A DNA stretch of 64,000 nucleotides. Origin: Marinilabiliaceae bacterium JC017. Its GTDB lineage: Bacteria > Bacteroidota > Bacteroidia > Bacteroidales > Marinilabiliaceae. The stretch is from NCBI GenBank assembly GCA_004296775.1, contig RHGE01000019.1, positions 1 through 64,000 of the forward strand, given 5' to 3'. Below are positions 53,901-60,924 of the stretch, in pieces. The notes under the pieces are model-generated. The model searched no databases and was not told the origin of the DNA. It saw nothing but the letters and a program-made list of their open reading frames with translations. The position numbers and the translations under genes are program-made. How positions within the stretch are numbered: the stretch's first letter is position 1; each line of letters opens with the position of its first letter.

Positions 53901-55721
53901 GTATTGATTACAGCGACAACAACCATTGTGGCGATGGTGCCGTTAGCTATGGGAAAATCCGAATTCGTTGGGTCGTTAGGGGCCCCGTTTGCCATAACTG
54001 TAATTGGTGGTTTGAGCTTTTGTACATTGTTGACATTGGTGTTTATCCCGACCTTTGGATTTGGTTTTGAGCGAGCACTGGATTGGATACGTGCCTTACC
54101 ATTGAAGCTGAAGTTACTTGTTTTTTCAGGCTGGGGTATTGGTTATACCTGGCTTTATTTCTATTCCAATAGTGGGTTTATATGGCAAATGCTTTTAGTA
54201 GTATTAATCACAGTTGGTGTTCCTGCTGTTCTCTATTTTGTTTTGACCAGTCTTAAGATGGCCCAAAGCAAGCTCATTGCCCCCGATGAACTTATCACTA
54301 TAAATATTCGAAATCTGGTAAAAGTATATGGTCGGGATACCCGGTTTGTACGAGAATGGAAGAGTCGGGAGAAAATGGCCGGGAGGAGAGAAAATGTTAA
54401 CGCCGGGAATAAAAAGCAGTTTGTGGAGGGATTGATTTGGCAGCTGCCTTTATTAGGTTTTGTTATCTATTTTACCTGGTGGTATCTCGATAACGATTTC
54501 TGGTTGTTAATCTTTACAGTGATAAACTATTTTATATTCCAGTCATTTTTAGGCCATCTCTTTCCGAATAGGGGTGGTGAAACTGTTATAAAAAAGACAG
54601 AGGCGAAGGTGACCTGGTATAACAGAATCAGGGGAGGTGTCTATTGGGGTTATCCATTGATTGGAATGACATTTATTCTTTTAAGATGGGATTCAAAGAT
54701 TGGAGGAGTCATTATTACCCTGCTGTGGTATTTGGTACTTTTATTGATAGAGTCAGGGAAAAAGCTGAAAAGAGAAGGGGTTAATATTGAGCGTATAACC
54801 GGGCGTTTCACCAGCTTGAGAAAGCCTTATTACCGCTTACTTCAACAGCTCCCCTTTATTGGGAAAGAGAAGCAGCCCTTCAAGGCGCTTAAAGGGGTGT
54901 CGTTGCAAATTAATACCGGAATGATTGGATTGCTGGGGCCCAACGGAGCCGGTAAAACCACTTTAATGCGGATTATCTGTGGTATTCTCGATCAAAGCTA
55001 TGGTAAAGTCTTTATAAATGGCTTTGATACGACTGAAAAACGAGAGGAATTGCAGGGTCTCATAGGTTATCTGCCTCAGGAGTTTGGGACCTATGAAAAT
55101 ATGTCTGCCTATGAGTTTCTGGATTACCAGGCTATTTTGAGGCATATAACGGATACTGAAGTTCGGCAGGGTCGGGTTAAGTATGTGCTGGAAGCCGTGA
55201 ATATGTGGGAGAAGAAGGATAATAAAATAGGCTCCTTTTCCGGGGGGATGAAACAGCGGATCGGTATTGCCATGATATTACTCCATTTGCCCAAAATACT
55301 TGTAGTGGATGAACCCACAGCCGGTCTGGATCCAAGGGAACGTATCCGGTTCCGGAATCTGTTGGTGGAATTAAGCAGGGAGCGTATCGTATTATTCTCT
55401 ACCCATATCATTGAAGATATTTCCAGTTCATGTAACCAGGTGGCGGTCCTTAATCGGGGAGAGTTGAAATATTGGGGGAAACCGGGTGAAATGGTGAATA
55501 TTGCCCGTAATAAGGTTTGGCAATTTGATGTGGGTATCGATGAATTCGCAAGTCTTAATGGGCGGCTGAAAGTAGTGCACCACATGCGTGATGGTAATAA
55601 AATAAGAGTCAGGTGTCTTTCCAGGGAGCAGCCCGTAGAAAATGCCAGATTGGTCATGCCGGTATTGGAAGATGCCTATATCTGGTTATTAGGAAAAGCG
55701 GTAATTGATGAAACGGTTTAA
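50985..55721 (+). CDS. RND efflux permease fused to an ABC ATPase through a membrane insert
   Basis: A 1578-residue single chain. Residues 1-about 1035 are a complete RND permease (TM4 MLIDNSVVVLENI with D398-N399; TM10 LLGVVVNNGILLID with V938 where AcrB has Lys). Two more helices follow (about 1041-1089). Next comes an ABC A-loop strand, INIRNLVKVYG (Y1115), then about 180 inserted residues with four predicted helices (about 1149-1168, 1172-1194, 1218-1235, 1239-1257). The ATPase then resumes with Walker A LLGPNGAGKTT (G1318), Q-loop LPQEFGTYE, signature FSGGMKQRIGIA (1418-), Walker B VVDEPTAGLD (D1442, E1443) and H-loop STHIIED (H1474). All ATPase motifs are intact. No stop or frameshift interrupts the joins. 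Confidence 0.9.
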   Translation: MNILIERKVLVSMFFIALTMLGVISYRQLSFELLPNTEYPMLFVQVLSSTETDPAYVEKEAIVPMEGVVAGLEGVEKIESRVNPGRGMIMVYLNKNVSVKYSYLKLVEKVESARNLLPEDFRAEVMRVDMEQFTNKFIQLQVRGEGGVDRVRNIVDQEIKGKLESIDGIAGVEVFGGRQKSVEITIDENVLKSHNLTLGGIRQKITSGQNARVFAGEVIDGTTRYYVAAEADYNNIRDIGNIVVKPEGPVLLNDIAVIRFGVKEDESYSRVNGKESVTLTLAKEAQVNMIDLSRKVLKEIDRLNASYQDKGVELVVETNEAETMETNLDQIIFLALVGGALAIFILWIFLKNVPLVTIVMLSLPISVYGAFNFFYSAGISINVLTLVGLALAIGMLIDNSVVVLENIYQVASSGRFSSRESVVKGTKEVWRSVIAATLTTVSIFVPFVFSSNVFFREMARHISVSIVSTLIVSLVVALILIPMLTHLFLSRVIKDRIHALEKLSLHNRLVQGYILLLKTTLRRPAQTILIALVLFFSVLLISAGLNIAGQQETETTEFMLSLEMPSGSTLSTTDKVVREIEKRLADLAEKKDVISQVYEQEANITVRLDKNYKQIDGRSIPEIKQDIQGRIANIEGGEINLSQSSTTDNDGGFGTNPGLGMMGFLGVGQQNEKVVITGENYDQMLLVANDIKYYLENNIENLQRVSISTAMPRPEVHLDMDAYLMGMHGINPATVASELFTFRPEVSSGGKLKVNNEEYDILLKTNTASEAINTSKTMDDLEKLQVRGAQNALFPLKDFSEINYARGRSEIQRVNQQKQIEVIYRFSEEVKSDGTLLEESRQAVDDLVASVPLTADVAVKVIHQEDIYEEYKFLALVGLVLIFMILASVFESLAAPVVMMFSIPLAAIGSLLALVFTGNSLLNPNTFIGYLILLGVVVNNGILLIDYSRQLRKQGYNHIRALVEAGISRIRPVLITATTTIVAMVPLAMGKSEFVGSLGAPFAITVIGGLSFCTLLTLVFIPTFGFGFERALDWIRALPLKLKLLVFSGWGIGYTWLYFYSNSGFIWQMLLVVLITVGVPAVLYFVLTSLKMAQSKLIAPDELITINIRNLVKVYGRDTRFVREWKSREKMAGRRENVNAGNKKQFVEGLIWQLPLLGFVIYFTWWYLDNDFWLLIFTVINYFIFQSFLGHLFPNRGGETVIKKTEAKVTWYNRIRGGVYWGYPLIGMTFILLRWDSKIGGVIITLLWYLVLLLIESGKKLKREGVNIERITGRFTSLRKPYYRLLQQLPFIGKEKQPFKALKGVSLQINTGMIGLLGPNGAGKTTLMRIICGILDQSYGKVFINGFDTTEKREELQGLIGYLPQEFGTYENMSAYEFLDYQAILRHITDTEVRQGRVKYVLEAVNMWEKKDNKIGSFSGGMKQRIGIAMILLHLPKILVVDEPTAGLDPRERIRFRNLLVELSRERIVLFSTHIIEDISSSCNQVAVLNRGELKYWGKPGEMVNIARNKVWQFDVGIDEFASLNGRLKVVHHMRDGNKIRVRCLSREQPVENARLVMPVLEDAYIWLLGKAVIDETV

Positions 55722-55794
55722 TAACGTTTTTGGGATATAGTGGATTGATTGGTTATACCGTCTTCAAGAAATAGCATTAAAAAAAATAATGGAT

Positions 55795-55935
55795 TGAAGC
55801 GTTAAGAAAGAAAATATGTTGGAGCGAAGCGAGTTATTTTCTTTCCGCGAAAAGGAGTTAAATTTTAGCTATTTAGTGTGAGTGACGGCCTTTTTTGTAT
55901 ACTTTTTTGGCTGTAGCAAAAAAGTATAAGCCCGC
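55795..55935. repeat. Pair of inverted repeats in the gap before the last ABC permease gene
   Basis: Two imperfect-loop hairpins can form: GAAAGAAAATA/TATTTTCTTTC (about 55808-55850) and ATACTTTTTTG/CAAAAAAGTAT (about 55899-55927). The composition is typical of short dispersed intergenic elements of Bacteroidetes. They separate the RND-ABC gene from the ABC-2 permease by 267 nt, where the rest of the cluster is tight. Confidence 0.5.
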
Positions 55936-55988
55936 GCGGTTTGAGCGCAATAGAGATTATAATTTATTTTGGACAATATTCAATTGAA

Positions 55989-56693
55989 ATGAAAAAAGCT
56001 ATAGTAACCGTCATTAATATGATGAAATATAATCTGAAGGTGGTTTTCGGGAATAAGTTTATTTATTTTCTTGGTGCTTCCCTGATCTTCTATTTTCTAA
56101 TTGCTTTGATTAATCTGTTTTCAGAAGAATCGGTGACGGTGGAGGGTGTTTATTTTCAGTTAATGTTTCCGGCTTTTTTATTGGTTTTCTTTCCCACCAC
56201 CTATAGTATCCAGAATGACGAAGATTCGCGTATCCTGGAGATAATATTTGGTATTCCAAATTACCGTTACAAGGTCTGGCTTATCCGTTTGGTGATGACC
56301 TTGGTGATGGTCTTTAGCTTTCTGATGTTGATGGCTTTTATGAGCAGCGTTTTATTAATTCATGTACCACTATGGCAGATGACGTTGCGGTTAATGGTAC
56401 CGGTGACATTTTTAGGGATGTTAGGTTTTTTCTTTTCTACGATTATCAAAAATGGGAATGGGACTGCTGTAGTTATGGTGGTTATAGGTCTTGTTATCTG
56501 GATTACTTCTGAGTTTATACCAAACAGCAAATGGAATGTTTTTCTTAATCCTTTTGACTTACCACGTAATATGAGTGAAGCGGTATGGACAAGTGTAGTA
56601 TTGGCGAATCAGCGTATTTTGCTTATTTCTTCGTTTGTCGCTGTGTTATGGGGATTACTTAATCTGCAAAAACGTGAGAAATTCATTCGGTAA
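55989..56693 (+). CDS. ABC-2 type permease subunit
   Basis: A 234-residue integral membrane protein with six predicted helices (for example FIYFLGASLIFYFLIALINL, LMFPAFLLVFFPTTYSI, LVMTLVMVFSFLMLMAFMSS). The charged segment FPTTYSIQNDEDSRILEIIF resembles the coupling region of ABC-2 permeases. The ATG at 55989 is used. It has no ATPase gene of its own; the ATPase fused to the preceding RND protein is the obvious candidate partner. This is an inference from position. Confidence 0.85.
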   Translation: MKKAIVTVINMMKYNLKVVFGNKFIYFLGASLIFYFLIALINLFSEESVTVEGVYFQLMFPAFLLVFFPTTYSIQNDEDSRILEIIFGIPNYRYKVWLIRLVMTLVMVFSFLMLMAFMSSVLLIHVPLWQMTLRLMVPVTFLGMLGFFFSTIIKNGNGTAVVMVVIGLVIWITSEFIPNSKWNVFLNPFDLPRNMSEAVWTSVVLANQRILLISSFVAVLWGLLNLQKREKFIR

Positions 56694-56710
56694 TAGGCAT
56701 GTTTCAGGCG

Positions 56711-56742
56711 AAAAAAACCTCCTTTCAATCAGAAAGGAGGTT
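56711..56742 (-). terminator. Terminator between the ABC permease and a convergent small gene
   Basis: An 11-bp stem AACCTCCTTTC/GAAAGGAGGTT (56716-56726 with 56732-56742) with a 5-nt loop. The A run at 56711-56717 gives a T tract on the minus strand, so it mainly serves the small minus-strand gene. Confidence 0.85.
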
Positions 56743-56768
56743 GTGTGTCTTATTTAATTCCTAATGCG

Positions 56769-57038
56769 TTAACTTTTGTAATGAATCTCTCGTTTTCCCT
56801 CAATTATTTCTCTGGCCATTTCCAGAATCGTTGTGTCATCCAGTTCAACAATACCCCCATCTGGGCCTTGTTCCACGTGAATACCTACACACTTGCCTCG
56901 ATCGTAGTTCGACCCGCCAAAATAGTTTCTCACTGTTTCTACGTCGAGGCTTAATTCCTCAGCGATGGTTCGAATGCTCCCTTCGGGCAAGTTGTCTTTA
57001 AGCTTTCGCAGCTGATTAAATGTGATTGTAGTACTCAT
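56769..57038 (-). CDS. Small putative DNA-binding protein
   Basis: An 89-residue protein. The N-terminal half (FNQLRKLKDNLPEGSIRTIAEELSLDVETVRNYFGG) has a clear helix-turn-helix pattern. The C-terminal half holds GIHVEQGPDGGIVELDDTTI, a short beta segment, and ends in a helix (EMAREIIEGKR). The family is common in Bacteroidetes but unnamed, and its targets are unknown. It is convergent with the export cluster and separated from it by a terminator, so regulation of that cluster is possible but not supported. Confidence 0.75.
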   Translation of the reverse strand: MSTTITFNQLRKLKDNLPEGSIRTIAEELSLDVETVRNYFGGSNYDRGKCVGIHVEQGPDGGIVELDDTTILEMAREIIEGKREIHYKS

Positions 57039-57597
57039 ACTAAAAAAGGTTTAAAGGTTACATATTTAAGTATTCCCAAAATAGTCATTCTTTTCTGAAT
57101 TTAAAACAGAATTAACAACGGAGTTGCAGATTTTAACAAATCTTAGTGGAAAAATGATGACCAGGTAACTCCTGATAAATGATACTAACAATAGTGAGTA
57201 TAAGAAGCGGGTTAATATGGTATACAGGAGCTAATCGTTGTCTCTATTCTTATTGTTGAATGAATTAGAATAGAGCTTACTCACTTAATATGAGCATAAC
57301 CATCCGGTTTGCAGAATACCTCACCTTGGAAAAGGCTGGGGTTAATTATATCTATTCATTCTGTTGTGCGAAAATGAAGAGTTTTATTTGGTGTAATTTC
57401 CAAAAGTGAAGAATGTGATTGTTTGTTTAATGTAATCAACTTGTTTTAATGTATTGAAAAGCATGATTGTATGTGTTATGGCATAACTGTTGGGAGTTAG
57501 TAGTTGAAACGATCAGGTTGTTAGTTGAAATATCAATGCGTTACTAATTAGTTTAATCTGGGAGTATTTAATGATCCAAACGATAAAATTTGCAGTT
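57039..57597. other. Intergenic region upstream of the LruC lipoprotein
   Basis: AT-rich DNA with no supported gene, tandem repeat or strong hairpin. The sequence ATAAAATTTG just before the ATG resembles a -7 box but is one base off the TAnnTTTG spacing. Confidence 0.4.
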
Positions 57598-59595
57598 ATG
57601 ATACACAAAACTCTTCTACCCGTTTTATTGGCATTACTTATTTTTGGAAGTTGTTCAAAAGATGATGTCGCTGATGAGGTTCCGCGAAAAGAACCAACCT
57701 CTATGGTTGAATTAACTGTGCCGGATGATTTTAATTTTGAAACATCCAAAGAGGTGCAGGTTAATTTTAATAACCTGAGTGTTCAATCTGCCGGTCAGAT
57801 TAAATTGGAAATATTCCTTACAGGCTCTGATTTTTCGAAGCAAAAAGTAACGGTTATCAGGGAAGATGGTCAGGCATCAGAGGAAGTTGTTTACAGGGAA
57901 AATACAGCAGAGAATAAGGTTGCCGGCATCATCGCAAAGACAAATGATTTTAATATTCAGTTGAAAGTCCCTGCGTTTTGCGATTCCTTATTAATTGTAA
58001 GAAATGAGTTAGGTAAATTCAGTAAGTCGGTGGTTGAAATTATTGGAAATAGTGCCACCTATAGTGAATTGAAAAGTACTAATCTTAAATCCGCTTCCAG
58101 TGCTGATGTGGATATGTTGTATGGAGTTAATAGTATAGGCGATTTATTTACCATTGATGTCTCAACTGGTGAGCTTACCATTATCAGTGAATTGCCAAGA
58201 CGTGATGGTAGTTGGGCCTGTGCGATCGATGCGGAAAACGAAAAGTTATACACGATTGGTATAAAATCGCCCAATAAATTATATGCCTATGATATTGCGC
58301 TTAATTCCTGGGAGACTATTGGCAATGTGAAGATTTCAGGACCCCGGTTGGGATTTAATAAAAGTGATGGGATGCTTTATTTTTCCACGTCTAATTATGT
58401 GCATGTTATTGATCCGGCAGATGCCTCTATTGTGAAAACGTATAATATCAACGGCTTGCTTCGAACATCAGGGGGTGATTTAACTTTTGATGCTGATGGT
58501 AACATGTATGTTTCCAGTGTTTCAGGATTGTTTAGTTGTGAAATTGTAAATGATAACAGTATCACTGCCACTTATATTAGTTCGGATAACTTACCTAACT
58601 ATCCCAACTCGTTGGTGTTTGATTCCAATGACGAGTTGTGGTGGGCCTCCAATGTTAATTATAAAGGACGGGTGTTTATCATGGATAAGGTTACAGGAGG
58701 GTGGGAAGATCGTTTTTCTCCATACACTACTTATATACATGATTTGGCTTTGTTACCCTACGATGAAAATGCCATTTCACAAGATGATTCAGATGGGGAT
58801 GGGGTGATTGATTATTACGATGAATATCCCGATGATCCGGATAAAGTTTCAGTGACCTATACACCCTCTGCTTATGGGTGGGGGACCTATGGCTTTGAGG
58901 ACTTATGGCCTTCTAAAGGGGATTACGATTTTAATGACCTGGTGGTTAATTATCGCTATGCCAATATTGTCAATGCCGATGGGTTATTAGTGGAAACTGT
59001 TATGAATTTTGTGATTAAGAATGTTGGCGGATCGTTCAAGAATGGTTTTGGTATTGAGATCGACATGGCTGAAAGTTTGATTGAGCAGGTGACAGGCTTT
59101 AATCTGACAGAAGATATGATTTCTTTAAACGGAAAAGGATTGGAGGTCAGCCAAAACAAGCCGGTGATAATTGCTTTTGATAATGCCTGGGCCAATTATC
59201 CCGATAATGCTCAATTTGAACTGACGATACAGTATACTAGCCCGATTGAACAAATTCAACTTGGAACCTTTAATCCGTTCATTTTTGTAAATCAGGAGCG
59301 GGGGCGGGAGGTTCATCTGAAAAATATGACCCCGACAGATTTGGCCGATGCTAATTATTTCGGAACAGGTGACGACAATAGTAATATATCATCGCAGGTC
59401 TATTATAAGGATGATTTGAGTTTGCCATGGGCGATGGATATTATCCATGATTTTGTGCCGCCAAAGGAGAAAAATGCGATTATTCTGGGATATAGCCATT
59501 TTGCGCGGTGGGCCGAATCGGGAGGCCTTGAATATCCCGATTGGTATAAAGATAAACCGGGGTATCGCATTGAGAATTATTTATACGCCTATTAG
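57598..59595 (+). CDS. LruC domain-containing lipoprotein
   Basis: A 665-residue exported protein. The ATG at 57598 gives MIHKTLLPVLLALLIFGSCS, with the lipobox Cys at C19; an ATG nine codons upstream is possible. Residues about 150-390 look like a beta-propeller-type segment (YGVNSIGDLFTIDVSTGELT, YFSTSNYVHVIDPADASIV). A calcium-type DSDGDGVIDYYDEYPDDPD stretch follows at about 400. The C-terminal LruC domain has AYGWGTYGFEDLWPSKGDYD, FNDLVVNYRY and a long beta region. LruC proteins are surface lipoproteins in Bacteroidetes and spirochaetes; the function here is unknown. It is monocistronic. Confidence 0.88.
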   Translation: MIHKTLLPVLLALLIFGSCSKDDVADEVPRKEPTSMVELTVPDDFNFETSKEVQVNFNNLSVQSAGQIKLEIFLTGSDFSKQKVTVIREDGQASEEVVYRENTAENKVAGIIAKTNDFNIQLKVPAFCDSLLIVRNELGKFSKSVVEIIGNSATYSELKSTNLKSASSADVDMLYGVNSIGDLFTIDVSTGELTIISELPRRDGSWACAIDAENEKLYTIGIKSPNKLYAYDIALNSWETIGNVKISGPRLGFNKSDGMLYFSTSNYVHVIDPADASIVKTYNINGLLRTSGGDLTFDADGNMYVSSVSGLFSCEIVNDNSITATYISSDNLPNYPNSLVFDSNDELWWASNVNYKGRVFIMDKVTGGWEDRFSPYTTYIHDLALLPYDENAISQDDSDGDGVIDYYDEYPDDPDKVSVTYTPSAYGWGTYGFEDLWPSKGDYDFNDLVVNYRYANIVNADGLLVETVMNFVIKNVGGSFKNGFGIEIDMAESLIEQVTGFNLTEDMISLNGKGLEVSQNKPVIIAFDNAWANYPDNAQFELTIQYTSPIEQIQLGTFNPFIFVNQERGREVHLKNMTPTDLADANYFGTGDDNSNISSQVYYKDDLSLPWAMDIIHDFVPPKEKNAIILGYSHFARWAESGGLEYPDWYKDKPGYRIENYLYAY

Positions 59596-59699
59596 ACGTA
59601 TGACGCATGAATAGTGAATTGGAAAATGGGGCTTCCTTTAAGTTTGGGAATTAATGTAATATGGAAGGGAAGGTGCGGATTTGTACAGCCTGTAATGAA

Positions 59700-59731
59700 A
59701 CAGCCGATGCTCTGGGGCGAGCATCGGCTGT
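59700..59731. terminator. Hairpin between convergent LruC and PAP2 genes
   Basis: A perfect 13-bp stem ACAGCCGATGCTC/GAGCATCGGCTGT (59700-59712 with 59719-59731). The T tract is poor on both sides, so termination would rely on the strong stem. Confidence 0.65.
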
Positions 59732-59754
59732 TGTATCTTGGTTAACCGTGGGTT

Positions 59755-60465
59755 TTACATGAGTTTAAGTGTTAATTGGGCAGATAAAAAGATAGTGGCA
59801 AACATGATAATCAAGGTAAAGACAAGTATGTTGGGTGATTGTTTGTTGAAACTATTAGCTAACCCTGAAATATAGGTCCGTTTGTTATGGTGTGAGATAA
59901 CCATAAAGCGGGGCAATACCCTGAGGTATATTTCATAAACGACTTTTCCTAGCAAGAGACCTAATAGCAATCCACCGGTGATATCGCCGGGGAAATGAAG
60001 CCCCATGTAAATACGCGAATAGGAGTTAAGAGCAGCCCAGGCGAAAATAAAAAAGGTATACCACCCGCGTCGAAATATCAGGGCAGTGAACATGGCCAGT
60101 CCAAAGGAGTTGGTGGCATGGGAGGAGACAAATCCGTAATTACCGCCCCGTTTACCATTGATCAGGTGGATAATGTTTTTGATTTCGGGATTGTGTGAGG
60201 GACGGAATCGTTCAAACCCGTCCTTAAATATATTAGTGGATATTTGATCACAGAGTAGAATAAGTACACCAATGGCCACCAAAGCAACAAATCCGCGAAT
60301 GCCATGATTTCTGAAAATCACATAGGTCACGGCAGCATAAAAGGGAATCCAGATGGTGGTACTGGTAAATATCCAAAAGAAATTATCCCATAAGGGTGAA
60401 TGAAAACTGTTTAGGTAGAGTAAAAGGTCTTTGTCAAATTCCAGTAGCGTGTTGAGCAAACTCAT
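59755..60465 (-). CDS. PAP2-family membrane phosphatase
   Basis: A 236-residue integral membrane phosphatase of the PAP2 superfamily (undecaprenyl-diphosphate or phosphatidate phosphatases). It has the three motifs: KDGFERFRP (KxxxxxxRP), VSSHATNSFG (PSGH-like with the active-site His) and SRIYMGLHFPGDITGG (SRxxxxxHxxxD). Five or six membrane helices are predicted. The start MSLLNTLLEFDKDLL at 60465 is preferred; 39 upstream codons have no family likeness. A role in recycling the lipid carrier of cell-wall or LPS synthesis is plausible. Confidence 0.92.
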   Translation of the reverse strand: MSLLNTLLEFDKDLLLYLNSFHSPLWDNFFWIFTSTTIWIPFYAAVTYVIFRNHGIRGFVALVAIGVLILLCDQISTNIFKDGFERFRPSHNPEIKNIIHLINGKRGGNYGFVSSHATNSFGLAMFTALIFRRGWYTFFIFAWAALNSYSRIYMGLHFPGDITGGLLLGLLLGKVVYEIYLRVLPRFMVISHHNKRTYISGLANSFNKQSPNILVFTLIIMFATIFLSAQLTLKLM

Positions 60466-60924
60466 TTTTGTGTTTTTTTTTCGAAAATAAACTTTTTTCT
60501 TCAAGGGAGAGGAAGAAATGAGGGATAATGTGAATATCGGATGAGTTTTTAATATGTCCGGGATCTGTTTTGATAGGCTCATACCCGGTATTTGTCATTT
60601 CATTACTTTTTTGGGTTTATTAAGCTGGAATGTATTTATACTTGCTAATGAAAAAGGTCATTATATGAGAAAGCGCTCCGGTGATCTATATAGATACTTT
60701 TTGCCCTTCAGGAGTGCGTGAAAAATGGGAGATCTAATTAATCCTGGGTTACACTTTTGAGTGTTATTAGCTAAAAAATATCGAAGTAAAAGGATTAAAA
60801 TCCTGTTTGTTTATGTTTTTTAAGTTGATCTTTCAACTAACTTTAGTGGCTTTATGAATGCCAAGGGGTAAGGAGGAGGTGGTTAAAGAATCAATTTGGC
60901 ATTAGTACTGATTTTTTTGAAAAT
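60466..60924. other. Divergent intergenic region before the DUF5686 gene
   Basis: No gene supported. The stretch carries the 5' sides of a minus-strand PAP2 gene and a plus-strand DUF5686 gene. A GATACTTTTTGC sequence at about 60693 resembles a -7 box with one extra base. No hairpin or repeat is evident. Confidence 0.4.
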
